Assembly (NCBI RefSeq): GCF_026239655.1
Contig: NZ_JAPIVO010000007.1
Location: 62,001-126,000 of the forward strand
Source: Pedobacter sp. MR2016-24
Lineage (GTDB): Bacteria > Bacteroidota > Bacteroidia > Sphingobacteriales > Sphingobacteriaceae
Reading direction: 5' to 3'
Length of the DNA: 64,000 nt
Position numbers and translations under genes: made by a program
In this document: positions 25,861-34,888 of the stretch, piece by piece
How the letters are laid out: each line of letters begins with the position of its first letter
Numbering within the stretch: the stretch's first letter is position 1
The notes under the pieces: generated by a model
Told to the model about the DNA's origin: nothing
Databases searched by the model: none
What the model saw: the letters and a program-made list of their open reading frames with translations, nothing else

Positions 25861-25890
25861 CAAATATATCACTTTTAGGAAAAAAACAAA
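25861..25890 (-). promoter_or_regulatory. Promoter of the histone H1-like gene (TTTG-N18-TATATTTG)
   Basis: On the minus strand a -33 box TTTG (25887-25890) and a -7 box TATATTTG (25861-25868) are separated by 18 bases, close to the Bacteroidota consensus. The start codon follows about 21 bp later. Confidence 0.6.
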
Positions 25891-25993
25891 CATAACCTGC
25901 ATTAAATTGCGAATTAATCAGAAATTATAATCTTTTCAAAACCTTTTATTAATCCTGCTCGTTTAATCACTGTCATAACACAAAAATGCATAC

Positions 25994-26356
25994 ATGGGGA
26001 AACGGATACATATAGTTGAAGACGACGAGGATATTCGTTTTATTATTTATTACATTTTGACCGACAGCGGATACACCGTTACTGAATCGGGTACGGCTAA
26101 GGAATTTCTGAACTATATCACTTCAGCAGAGCCAGATCTTATTCTAATGGATGTAATGCTGCCAGATGGAAATGGGATTGAGCTATGCAGAAATCTCAAA
26201 GAAAATCCGCAAAAAAGTACAATCCCTGTAATCATCATGTCGGCACATGCAGCAGAAAAATCTGTTTTGGAAGAAGCCTGTGCAGAAGATTTCATCAGTA
26301 AACCCTTCGACATAAATGTATTTCTGGCTGTAGTAACCAAACAATTGTCATTATAA
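25994..26356 (+). CDS. Single-domain response regulator (CheY-like)
   Basis: A 120-aa receiver domain without an output domain. The acidic pocket (VEDDED, Asp10-Asp11), phosphoacceptor Asp53 (LILMDVMLPDGNG), the Ser of IIMSAH (83) and Lys103 (SKPFD) are all present, so it should be phosphorylatable. No histidine kinase is adjacent. A second receiver gene follows 94 bp downstream on the same strand. Confidence 0.9.
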   Translation: MGKRIHIVEDDEDIRFIIYYILTDSGYTVTESGTAKEFLNYITSAEPDLILMDVMLPDGNGIELCRNLKENPQKSTIPVIIMSAHAAEKSVLEEACAEDFISKPFDINVFLAVVTKQLSL

Positions 26357-26450
26357 TAATATTGATCCTCTTGTTTTTAGAAAAGAACAATTTTATAGCT
26401 ACATTTATACGCTGTAAGTCCTCAGGCCTTACAGGGATTATTTGTAAGTC

Positions 26451-26813
26451 ATGAAGAAAAAAGTACTTGTACTAGAGAAAAACAAGGATATCCTTGAACT
26501 GATCAACCTGCTACTTACGGAAGAAGGTTACGAAGTTCTTCTTTTATCAAGAAATGAACTCGTATTTCAGGAAATCAAATCTTTTCAGCCGGACATAATT
26601 TTGCTGGATGTGATTAATCCAACAGCGGAAGGCACCGCCTTATGCGAAGCAATAAAAGCAGCGGAGGATACGTCACATATTCCGGTAGTGGTGCTCTCTA
26701 CCCATCCTAAGGCTCATATAATCAAAGAAATTTGCGCAGATGAAGTAGTGCCGAAACCATTCGACCTTTCTCATCTGGTTTCGGCAATTCAGGAACAGCT
26801 GATCTCAGCGTAG
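26451..26813 (+). CDS. Single-domain response regulator with altered acidic pocket
   Basis: A 120-aa receiver domain like its upstream neighbour. Asp53 (IILLDVINPTAEG), Ser83 and Lys102 (PKPFD) are kept, but the acidic pair at positions 9-10 reads Glu-Lys (VLEKNKD), so one Mg2+ ligand is replaced by a basic residue. Phosphorylation may be weak or absent. The two genes look like a duplication that has diverged. Target unknown. Confidence 0.85.
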   Translation: MKKKVLVLEKNKDILELINLLLTEEGYEVLLLSRNELVFQEIKSFQPDIILLDVINPTAEGTALCEAIKAAEDTSHIPVVVLSTHPKAHIIKEICADEVVPKPFDLSHLVSAIQEQLISA

Positions 26814-26817
26814 GCAC

Positions 26818-27741
26818 CTATAATTTTGTTTGTTTTTTCAGAAAATTAAGGTATTTTTTCTCTTCCTCAAAAATGGCTTCACCTTCCATTTTATAAGCCA
26901 TCAAAAGATAATCAGTAGCCTTTTTGTGGTCGTTCAGCTCGAAATAAGTTTCACCTAACCTCAGCAAAACAAATGGATTTGCATCTTCCCCCTCTCCATA
27001 AATCTGGAGCGCTGAATGAAGGTTTTCCAGTGCCTGTTTGTATTTTCCTGCGCTAAAGTAAGCATCACCGATAGAGGCAGAAAGCCATCCTGATGCTTCC
27101 CAGTCGCCCGCCGGTTCAGGTAAAACTTCCATTGCTTTCGTAAACCAGCTGATAGCCACGGTATATTCTCCATTGTCCATTGCCAGGTTTCCTTTCTCAC
27201 TATAATCGTCAATCAGTTCCTGCTGTTCCTCGGAAAGATCTTCCTGGTCCATATTGGTCTGAGGGACAAAATCCCTGCTGAATTCAATAAATTCCGCATC
27301 AGAAATCAGTGCTATATGTAAAAAGTCAGGATTATAATCCTGAAAATCACCTGATTTCCCTGATTTATGTGCTAGCTTAAAATACTTTCTTGCCAGCTCC
27401 AAATCTGCAAGCGCATAATAAATTGCACCTGTGGTGATAAAGTGGCTGATACTTTTGATGGACTCCGTTTTTATCTTCTCCTGCAGGTAGTCAGTCTCTT
27501 TAATAAAATAAGGCAAAGCCTTTTCTACCTGACCAGCTTGTTCATAGAATGCAAAGATACTGTCCAGTAAAATGCCGCCAACACTGCAATTCTCTTTCGG
27601 ATCAAGAATAGAATCTTCAATCTCCAGCAAAAGCTGCTCTGCTTCTTCAAATTTTAAATCTTCTGCAAGTGCATAGACCTGATCGATCTGATCAAAAAAA
27701 ACCTCTTCCTGTTCTGGTGTGTATATGAGTTGTTGTGACAT
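26818..27741 (-). CDS. Tetratricopeptide repeat protein
   Basis: A 307-aa, mostly acidic, soluble protein with several TPR-like helical pairs: about residues 75-130 (INTTGAIYYALADLELARKYF region), 185-215 (EKGNLAMDNGEYTVAISWFTKA), 222-252 (GDAYFSAGKYKQALENLHSA) and 257-290 (RLGETYFELNDHKKATDYLL). TPRs mediate protein contacts; the partner is unknown. No signal peptide. It is convergent with the second receiver gene (4 bp apart) and precedes no obvious partner except the exonuclease VII genes upstream. Confidence 0.85.
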   Translation of the reverse strand: MSQQLIYTPEQEEVFFDQIDQVYALAEDLKFEEAEQLLLEIEDSILDPKENCSVGGILLDSIFAFYEQAGQVEKALPYFIKETDYLQEKIKTESIKSISHFITTGAIYYALADLELARKYFKLAHKSGKSGDFQDYNPDFLHIALISDAEFIEFSRDFVPQTNMDQEDLSEEQQELIDDYSEKGNLAMDNGEYTVAISWFTKAMEVLPEPAGDWEASGWLSASIGDAYFSAGKYKQALENLHSALQIYGEGEDANPFVLLRLGETYFELNDHKKATDYLLMAYKMEGEAIFEEEKKYLNFLKKQTKL

Positions 27742-27753
27742 TCGCGAATATAG

Positions 27754-27960
27754 TTATATGGACTGGTTTTCCATCTGTTTTATGATCTTGTTGACTTCGT
27801 TTTCGGTCGACCTTAATTTGGTCTGACAAAAGGAAATCAGCTCCGACGCGCGTTTCACCTTTTCAGCAAGTACGTCTACAGACACCGCTTCTGTCTCAAT
27901 TTCCTGTGCAATCAGTGCCAGCTCATTATAAGCAGCCTCATAGTTCAAATTCTTTTCCAT
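27754..27960 (-). CDS. xseB: Exodeoxyribonuclease VII small subunit
   Basis: A 68-aa XseB: YEAAYNELALIAQEIETEAV, then VLAEKVKRASELISFCQTKL, the standard helical hairpin of this subunit. It associates with XseA to degrade single-stranded DNA to oligonucleotides in the cytoplasm. Its start overlaps the end of xseA by 23 bp, so the two are translationally coupled. Confidence 0.93.
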   Translation of the reverse strand: MEKNLNYEAAYNELALIAQEIETEAVSVDVLAEKVKRASELISFCQTKLRSTENEVNKIIKQMENQSI

Positions 27961-29311
27961 TTTTCTGTAGTTTAGATAAAACTTTTGCTTTAATTTCTGT
28001 AGAAGCCATGCTGATGGTCATCTCAGTTCCGGGCGACAATTCTTCGCCGTTGCTCACAATAGTACCGTTAACTTTTATGATTGCAAAACCTTTATTCAAA
28101 ATATTCTGCGGACTCATCAATCTGACTACCGATTCAAAATGGCCAATATATACGCGTTTATTGGCAAAATACATCCTGTTAAAGGACTTCATATTCGCCA
28201 CTATATTACTAAGATCCTTTGCCTTATTGGACAAGCTCATTTTCGGATTGGTCAGGATCATTCCGGAAAGCGCCACAATCCTCCGGTGCTGGCTGTTCAG
28301 CTGATTTTTTACGGAGTTGATGGTTACCTGATTCAGCCATCCCAGCTGCTCTTTATGGTGTGACAATAACTGAAAAGTTTTGATCAGCATCTGTTGCTGT
28401 GCTGATAAAATTGATTCCTCGAAATTCCTGTTATGCGCAATCAGCATCTCCGCAGCTTTTGTAGGTGTTTTGGTGGATGTATGTGCCATCAGATCGGCAA
28501 TGGTTTCATTTTTCTGGTGACCAATCCCGGTAATGACAGGAATGGGGAACTTGGCAATAGCCCGGTTCAATTCGTAATTATCGAAAATCAGGAAATCCAG
28601 CTGTGCACCACCTCCGCGAATAATAATCAGCGCATCGTAAGCGATACCGGATTCAAAAACAGCAATCAGTTTCGTTAAAAATTGTTTTGCATTCCCCTCC
28701 CCCTGAACAAGCGCAAAATAATCGTCGATCTCAAAATTATAACCAAAAGCGTTATTTTCCAGTGTATGTTTAAAATCCAGATAACCGGCAGAGGTATCAG
28801 AAGATATCACGGCAATGCGCTGCAGGACTCTATTTAGCGGCAACTGGCTGTTTCTCGTGATATACTGTCCGTTAACCAACTGAATAAACGAGGGATTATC
28901 ACGCAGCAATTTATCCAATGTTTCCTTCCGTTGCTGCTCAAATTTACCCAGCGTAAAAGTTGTATCAATATCCAGCAGATTGAGCTGTAAGCCGAAAGAA
29001 GGCGTATACTGGACACTGACCTGAACCAAGACGTTAATATCATTTTTGAACTGCTGACCAGTTACGCGTTCAAAGTTAGCGATGTTGACAGATGCGTTGC
29101 CCCAGGCGCGACCTGCGATTTTTGCAAGAATCCTGGCCGAAGACTTCTCCTTTTCTACCAGTTCAAAATAATGATAGTTGGATTGGGCCTTAAAAGTATA
29201 ATTGGTGATATCTGCAATTACCCAATAGGTTTTAGCACCAAATACGTCACTGATGACGCTGCTGATGTGGCCAGTAAGCTCTGATAGTTTAATAGATGCC
29301 TGCGGTGTCAA
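27938..29311 (-). CDS. xseA: Exodeoxyribonuclease VII large subunit
   Basis: A 457-aa XseA. The N-terminal OB-fold (residues 1-110) is followed by the catalytic region with RIAVISSDTSAGYLDF, ALIIIRGGGAQLDFLIFDNY and PVITGIGHQKNETIADLMAH, then a coiled-coil and a C-terminal strand region with LNKGFAIIKVNG. It is slightly divergent from the E. coli enzyme, as usual for this phylum, but all blocks are present. It overlaps xseB. Confidence 0.93.
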   Translation of the reverse strand: MTPQASIKLSELTGHISSVISDVFGAKTYWVIADITNYTFKAQSNYHYFELVEKEKSSARILAKIAGRAWGNASVNIANFERVTGQQFKNDINVLVQVSVQYTPSFGLQLNLLDIDTTFTLGKFEQQRKETLDKLLRDNPSFIQLVNGQYITRNSQLPLNRVLQRIAVISSDTSAGYLDFKHTLENNAFGYNFEIDDYFALVQGEGNAKQFLTKLIAVFESGIAYDALIIIRGGGAQLDFLIFDNYELNRAIAKFPIPVITGIGHQKNETIADLMAHTSTKTPTKAAEMLIAHNRNFEESILSAQQQMLIKTFQLLSHHKEQLGWLNQVTINSVKNQLNSQHRRIVALSGMILTNPKMSLSNKAKDLSNIVANMKSFNRMYFANKRVYIGHFESVVRLMSPQNILNKGFAIIKVNGTIVSNGEELSPGTEMTISMASTEIKAKVLSKLQKNGKEFEL

Positions 29312-29351
29312 TACTCAATTTTTATTTATGGTAATTTAGGCATTCTAAATC

Positions 29352-29384
29352 AAATTCCTGCTGATCAAAAACAAACAGGAGTTT
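29352..29384 (-). terminator. Hairpin at the end of the sphingolipid operon
   Basis: Nine-base arms (29352-29360 and 29376-29384, AAACTCCTG/CAGGAATTT on the minus strand, one mismatch) overlap the PAP2 stop codon. The loop and not the tail is T-rich, so termination efficiency is uncertain. Confidence 0.4.
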
Positions 29385-30294
29385 AACGGATGACGGCAGC
29401 GTATTTTTCCACCAGAAGATTTAATGAAGTTTTTCTGATGAGCAAGTTGAAAAGATTAATACCTACGATTGCGGTAAGAATACCAAAAATAACATCTAAA
29501 ACGTAATGGTGACTGGCATAAACTGCAGTGAACCAAATACCTAACATCACCACTGCGAAGAAAACATTAACCAATCCAAGTCTGTTTTTGATTCCATAAT
29601 ATACTACTATTACCGGATAAGACGAGTGTAACGAAGGCATTGCAGCGAAGACATTAGAGCCTTTACTGTAAATAGATTGAAATACAGGTGTATTAAAGAA
29701 ACGATCGAATTTAATCAGCCCGCCAGTATTTCCAGGTGTATGTGCATGAAATACGAATCCATGATATTGCACATACCAGGGCGGAGCAGCGGGATAAATA
29801 TAATAAACCACGAATCCGATCAGGTTAACCAGTACAAAGGTCAGTGAAAAATAAAGGAATTGTTTTCTGTTCCTGAAGAACATATAACCCGCAAATGCCA
29901 ACGGTACGGGAATCCACATCAGGTAAAAAATACCCGTGGCCACATCTGTAAAAGTGGTACCATGTATTCTCCAGAATTCATTTGGTGTGAGGATATGCCC
30001 GTTCGAATGGATACCAAACAGGTATTTTTCCAAATGATATAATTCAGCAATATGCACTTTGCCAAAGTTATAATTAGGAAATGCCTTCATGTAATCGAAC
30101 AAAATCCAGTATACAATGAAAATAGAAAAACCCAATATAAACTTCCTGGTGATAGAAGACGCGTAAAAAAGGCTATTGAAAATTAAAATCAGCACAAGCT
30201 GATCAGATTTAAACCCGACTACAAAATAAGATAAAAGAAGATAAAATAAAGATACGGTCGTGGCAGCAATAATATCTTTTTTATCCGGCATCAT
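29383..30294 (-). CDS. PAP2/AUR1-like phosphatase-transferase (candidate inositol phosphorylceramide synthase)
   Basis: A 303-aa protein with about six or more membrane segments. The PAP2 superfamily residues are MPSLHSS (His223) and SHHYVLD (His263, Asp267); the YPAAPPWY motif (168-174) is characteristic of AUR1-type inositol phosphorylceramide synthases. Such enzymes move a phospho-head group from a phospholipid to ceramide. Being in one gene run with serine palmitoyltransferase and a CDP-alcohol phosphatidyltransferase, it probably makes the phosphoceramide end product. Its start overlaps the hydroxylase gene by 14 bp. The head group (inositol or other) is inferred. Confidence 0.8.
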   Translation of the reverse strand: MMPDKKDIIAATTVSLFYLLLSYFVVGFKSDQLVLILIFNSLFYASSITRKFILGFSIFIVYWILFDYMKAFPNYNFGKVHIAELYHLEKYLFGIHSNGHILTPNEFWRIHGTTFTDVATGIFYLMWIPVPLAFAGYMFFRNRKQFLYFSLTFVLVNLIGFVVYYIYPAAPPWYVQYHGFVFHAHTPGNTGGLIKFDRFFNTPVFQSIYSKGSNVFAAMPSLHSSYPVIVVYYGIKNRLGLVNVFFAVVMLGIWFTAVYASHHYVLDVIFGILTAIVGINLFNLLIRKTSLNLLVEKYAAVIR

Positions 30295-30913
30295 TCTTTT
30301 TCATAAAATCTGAACCTAATACTTTATCCCATATCGTAGAACTCACACCGTATCCCTTTGTGGAATCTGAATAGTGATGTAACATATGGTGTTTTTTCAA
30401 TTTTTTCCAGAAAGCGCTTTTAAAGTTGGCATGGTGCAATGCGTAATGCATCATATCATACACCAGATAGCCCAGGAGAAATCCGCAAAAGAAAGCATAA
30501 ATAGTACCGGCCGGCAGGAGAAACAGGAATAGAAAATATAATGCTGAAGCCATAGGAATACTAGCCGATAAAGGCATTACCAGTCGCTTTGCATCATTTG
30601 GATAATCATGGTGTACCCCATGAAAAATAAAATGAATTCTTTTACCGATTTTAGACTTTGGGTAAAAATGAAAAACGTACCTGTGCATCACATACTCAGA
30701 GAATGACCATACAAATAATCCACCCGCAAACCAGCCAATAAAAGAAAGGAGGTCCATGTGCGCATCAGAAAAAGATATCCAGCCTAAAAATAGGATTACC
30801 GGAACATAAACGATCAGGGGTACAAAATAATGAACTTTAGACAGACTTTCCAAAAGTCCGTTTTTGAACATTCTGATAGATTCAGAAGAATTAGAAACGA
30901 AATTCCTGCTCAT
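30281..30913 (-). CDS. Fatty acid hydroxylase / sterol desaturase family protein
   Basis: A 210-aa membrane di-iron enzyme. Four histidine boxes are visible: HRYVFH, HGVHHD, HYALHH and HHMLHH, as in FA2H/Scs7 and related hydroxylases, between about four membrane segments. In this neighbourhood it likely hydroxylates the acyl chain or long-chain base of ceramide. It is 6 bp downstream of the CDP-alcohol phosphatidyltransferase and overlaps the PAP2 gene, so it belongs to the operon. Confidence 0.88.
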   Translation of the reverse strand: MSRNFVSNSSESIRMFKNGLLESLSKVHYFVPLIVYVPVILFLGWISFSDAHMDLLSFIGWFAGGLFVWSFSEYVMHRYVFHFYPKSKIGKRIHFIFHGVHHDYPNDAKRLVMPLSASIPMASALYFLFLFLLPAGTIYAFFCGFLLGYLVYDMMHYALHHANFKSAFWKKLKKHHMLHHYSDSTKGYGVSSTIWDKVLGSDFMKKNDAG

Positions 30914-30919
30914 GTTTGT

Positions 30920-32218
30920 TTAAATTTTAATACGTTCTGTAGTTAATTCATTTGTAGAAGTGTTGATTCCTTTAATATCAACATACTTAACATTCGGCAG
31001 CCAGAACGACCCGCCTTCTATGCGCAAAAATATGCGTTCTATTTGAATTTTCTTATTATTGACTGTCACGTAAACATGATATTTTTTATCATCTTCTGAT
31101 TTAGTCAGGTACATAGGCAATTTCTTGTGCGATACAAATCTTAGTTCGTACTGATCTTTGCCCAGCGCTTTGGATTCAATGCCATAAGCAAACTTACGTT
31201 GAACATAGCCCAGTTCTTTTTTTTCGCCTTCATCAGCATAACGAATCCAGTAAACATTAACTGGTTCATCCTTGTCAATCACTCCTTTACTATCCTGGTT
31301 CAGCGCACAAATAATAGTGTTCGTATTTGGATCGCGCTGCAGATAAAATAATTGATTAGCAATTCCTTTTGGCGTAGGGAATTTTAATGGCGAAGGATTA
31401 CTTACATCTTTCGCCTGTGCATAGGAAGATAAAGGATTTACAGCACCAAATAACAACACCATGAGTACAGTACCTGTTACGACCAATGAGGCAGCCTTAT
31501 TTTTTGCCTGAAAATCTTTTGCCTCTAAAGCTTTTTTTGCACCTCTTAACCTGTTCACAGCCGTAATATTGGTCATGATGGCCATGATAGTAATCGGAAT
31601 GGTGAAGATAGAGATCGTCTCAAATATATGGAAGGATACCCCAGGAATAAAAATTTTGTAGTCACCACCAATATAATGACCAGCAATACCGCTCGCCATT
31701 GCACAGATTCCAATCGTTACCACACGCTCAGGTCTTTGCATTAAGCCTCCTTTAGATTCAATCCCCAACCCTTCAGCTCTTGCTCTTGTATAACTTACCA
31801 TCATTGAGCCCATTAAGGCGATAAACGCAAACAGAGAACTTAAAAAATAATGGTGTGAAACCAGGTAATAACAGATACCCAGAAACATGACCAGTTCACT
31901 ATAACGGTCCAGTACAGAGTCGTATAATGCACCAAAAGTAGAACTCATGTTACCTAAACGTGCGACCTGTCCATCCAGCATATCAAATAATCCGGCGAAG
32001 AGAACCAGGGCACCAGCCCATCCGACAAATGACAGGTCGCCCCTATTTGTCTTTTCGGCACCGAAAATAAAGATAACAGCTACGCCAATATTCAATATTA
32101 ATCCGATAGTGGTTACTGCATTGGGCGTAAGCCCGATTTTGATCAGGCCTTTAACGAATGGGTTAATGACCTTGTAAATCATTTGCTGTAAACGATCCCG
32201 AAATGATAAAGCTTTCAT
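30920..32218 (-). CDS. CDP-alcohol phosphatidyltransferase fused to a DUF4833 domain
   Basis: A 432-aa fusion. Residues 1-230 are a polytopic CDP-alcohol phosphatidyltransferase with the full motif D79-x2-DG-x2-AR-x8-G-x3-D100-x3-D104. It would transfer a phosphatidyl group from CDP-diacylglycerol to an alcohol such as inositol phosphate. Near 245-265 lies a further hydrophobic segment ending in SSYAQA, like an internal signal/anchor, and residues 266-432 resemble DUF4833 (LFYLQRDPNTNTII, EPVNVYWIRY, QRKFAYG), predicted to face the periplasm. The family function of DUF4833 is unknown. The gene is in the sphingolipid run, 20 bp after the DUF5686 gene. Confidence 0.82.
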   Translation of the reverse strand: MKALSFRDRLQQMIYKVINPFVKGLIKIGLTPNAVTTIGLILNIGVAVIFIFGAEKTNRGDLSFVGWAGALVLFAGLFDMLDGQVARLGNMSSTFGALYDSVLDRYSELVMFLGICYYLVSHHYFLSSLFAFIALMGSMMVSYTRARAEGLGIESKGGLMQRPERVVTIGICAMASGIAGHYIGGDYKIFIPGVSFHIFETISIFTIPITIMAIMTNITAVNRLRGAKKALEAKDFQAKNKAASLVVTGTVLMVLLFGAVNPLSSYAQAKDVSNPSPLKFPTPKGIANQLFYLQRDPNTNTIICALNQDSKGVIDKDEPVNVYWIRYADEGEKKELGYVQRKFAYGIESKALGKDQYELRFVSHKKLPMYLTKSEDDKKYHVYVTVNNKKIQIERIFLRIEGGSFWLPNVKYVDIKGINTSTNELTTERIKI

Positions 32219-32238
32219 AAATATATTCTATACTATTA

Positions 32239-34806
32239 TTAAAAATCAAATTTAACTCTGGCTCTGATACCATACTCAGAGACCTCCGGATTATCCAGGT
32301 AATTGAAACGTTTCACCACATCTACACGCAATACCTTGAAAATGTTTCCAACTCCCACACTTCCTTCCATATAAGGCTCATTGCCCAGGGCATTAGTTGT
32401 AGCTACACCTGCCCCATTTCTTGGAAACTGAAGTAAAGATGGATCTTTATCCGGATTGTTCTCATCACGTAAAGCACCATAAAGCAATTTAAATGATACA
32501 GCTTCTCTTAATTTCAATCTTTTTATCAAAGGTATTTTATTAAAGAAGAATCCGTTAAAATTATGATCAATATTTAAGCTTGCATAATGATCACTTACAA
32601 ATTCCAGAAAGTTCATCAAATTATAAGAAGCAAGCTGGTAGGAATAGGTCTGATTTGCCCTATGAATGGTCAGCAAAGGGAAAGGAACCTTTCCGAAAAT
32701 ATAACCACCTTCAACAGTTACGTCAGAATAACCCAGTTGGGATAAATAAAACCTTTTGTCGATGCTTCCCATAATGTTCTGGTAGCTGTACTGACCACCG
32801 AATGCACCTTTAAAAGCCTGGGTATATCTTAAATTAAAGATAGGATACTTATCAATGATGGGTACTCTGTATATTTTTCCCTGGTAAAACTTCTCATTTG
32901 GTGCATAGCGTAAATTCACACTTACGTCAGACGTTGTCAATTGATTGACCGGGTTTAGTGTATTGTTCTCAAAATTATTATATGTTAAAGATCCACCAGG
33001 TGTCTGCGTCCATTTACGCAGGGTGACACCGTAAGAAAAATGGTTTTCAAACTCCTTCACATAATCTATCTTGTAGTAATCATTATATAAGAGCATATTA
33101 TTCTGACCACGTTTGAAGGATAACAAGAAGTTATCTTCCTGAACAAACTGTAATTCCTGACCAGGAATTTTAGTATCTCTCTGGAAACTTCCCCTGATAT
33201 AATTCTGAGGAAAGGCGTAGATAGATTTATTATTCAGTGAGTAAGTAGCGCTCAGGAAATATTTCCATTTTTCATCCTTAAAACCATAAGCAGCATAGGT
33301 CTCAAAATAATATCTTTTGCTCAGCTCGGGCGTGGTACGTCCGCCTAAACGTAATCTGAATCCCTCTGTATTGTTAAAGCTATAAAATGTATTTACCGGA
33401 CCTACTTCAAAGGGACCAAAGTTTTTATACCCCGCAAATAGCAGCGTAACCAGATCTGCTGTCCTTTTAAAGGACGGTATAGTCTGCAAGGTATCGATAT
33501 TTCTGTAAATATTCAGATTTGCCTTTACCAGTGTATCCTGACGCTGACCTGTCCAGAACTGTTCCGATTGGGTTTCTGCCTGGGGAGATACAGCCAGGGC
33601 CGGACCATTAAAGAGGGTGTCTGGCTGTTGTTTATTCACCTGGTAATCTTTGATAATTACGGTACGCTGTCCTGTAAAACCTCCGCCTTTATTTTGATTC
33701 AACCCGAAATCGATAATCAGGTTTGTTTTTGACAAATGATATCTGCCATCCGGATTTTTATCAAAATCCAGTTTCGCTTCCAGAGCACGTACAAAATTCA
33801 GGTTGATGTTTTTATTCACGGTAAGAAATGCATCCTGAACAGCGTAATTTCCATCCATAGTTACATAGATCTTACCTTCAAATAACAAATCTGTATTATT
33901 ACGGGGAATAAATGACAGCTCTATTAACTGAGGGCTATGTGTTTTTATGGTATCTGTAATAAAAAACTTGTAGAATGTTGGCGCAGCATCAGCAATGGGA
34001 CTCAAAAACTGGTTACTAACCAAAGAAATATTATTATTGTATATGTTCACATCTGCGTACATTCTTTCGAAGTACTTGCTCAGTCCTTTAGTGTCAATAA
34101 ATTTGCTGTCATAATTCACATGTTTATCACCTACAAGAATGGTTTTCTTTTTCTCAGGAGATTTCTGCAAATAATTCTGTGAGACCTTTTCCTCCATATA
34201 AACAGGAAGTGTAAGCTTACCTCCTATTTTCGTAGAATCCTGTGTTTCAAATAAAAACTGGTAATTTTTAAAAATCCTTCTGTTTTTGAATTTATCAGAA
34301 AGGTTACTCAAAGAGAATACCATTTGTTCGTATTGCTGATACTCAATATTATTATAGGTCTGTCCCTGGTTCTTTGATTTATTATCAATAACCCTACGGA
34401 TCAGTTCAACAGCAGGATTGTCCTTATTCCTGTATTTAGGCCTTTTATTTGTGCTGATCACCACCTCTGTCAAACTTTGAGATTCCGACTGCAAACTCAT
34501 ATTCACCACCTGAGTTTGTCCAGGTTTTATATCTGCATAAGCAGATTTATAACCTACATAACTAAACTGCACCTGAGGATGTGTCTCCGAAGTTACCAGC
34601 GTATATTTACCATCTACGTCAGTCTTGGTAATAATTCCTGTCCCCTTGAAAAGAACAGTTACATAGGGCAGCGGATCTTTATCTGCGGCGTCAGTCACTA
34701 CCCCCGTTATAATAGTACGTGCTACTGGAGTCTGTGCTGAACCCTGAAATGCAAATGGCAACAGGAAGGTACAGATATATATAATTTTTTTAAATTGATT
34801 GTTCAT
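32239..34806 (-). CDS. DUF5686 / carboxypeptidase regulatory-like domain outer membrane protein (copy 2)
   Basis: An 855-aa paralogue of the protein at 3246-5807, with the same order: signal peptide (to about residue 25, GSAQ), carboxypeptidase-regulatory-like domain (about 28-115, IITGVVTDAADKDPLPYVTV), DUF5686 region and C-terminal barrel. It lies within the sphingolipid run, between GtrA and the CDP-alcohol phosphatidyltransferase, on the same strand. That placement suggests a role at the outer membrane linked to these lipids, such as transport or assembly; no family member of this type is known to me to have a proven function. Confidence 0.88.
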   Translation of the reverse strand: MNNQFKKIIYICTFLLPFAFQGSAQTPVARTIITGVVTDAADKDPLPYVTVLFKGTGIITKTDVDGKYTLVTSETHPQVQFSYVGYKSAYADIKPGQTQVVNMSLQSESQSLTEVVISTNKRPKYRNKDNPAVELIRRVIDNKSKNQGQTYNNIEYQQYEQMVFSLSNLSDKFKNRRIFKNYQFLFETQDSTKIGGKLTLPVYMEEKVSQNYLQKSPEKKKTILVGDKHVNYDSKFIDTKGLSKYFERMYADVNIYNNNISLVSNQFLSPIADAAPTFYKFFITDTIKTHSPQLIELSFIPRNNTDLLFEGKIYVTMDGNYAVQDAFLTVNKNINLNFVRALEAKLDFDKNPDGRYHLSKTNLIIDFGLNQNKGGGFTGQRTVIIKDYQVNKQQPDTLFNGPALAVSPQAETQSEQFWTGQRQDTLVKANLNIYRNIDTLQTIPSFKRTADLVTLLFAGYKNFGPFEVGPVNTFYSFNNTEGFRLRLGGRTTPELSKRYYFETYAAYGFKDEKWKYFLSATYSLNNKSIYAFPQNYIRGSFQRDTKIPGQELQFVQEDNFLLSFKRGQNNMLLYNDYYKIDYVKEFENHFSYGVTLRKWTQTPGGSLTYNNFENNTLNPVNQLTTSDVSVNLRYAPNEKFYQGKIYRVPIIDKYPIFNLRYTQAFKGAFGGQYSYQNIMGSIDKRFYLSQLGYSDVTVEGGYIFGKVPFPLLTIHRANQTYSYQLASYNLMNFLEFVSDHYASLNIDHNFNGFFFNKIPLIKRLKLREAVSFKLLYGALRDENNPDKDPSLLQFPRNGAGVATTNALGNEPYMEGSVGVGNIFKVLRVDVVKRFNYLDNPEVSEYGIRARVKFDF

Positions 34807-34888
34807 CTTATCTATTTAATTTTTACCGGCTAAGGGTTATCATTAAGTGATCATTTATAGTTAATCCGCATTAATGTTCTCCTGATTT

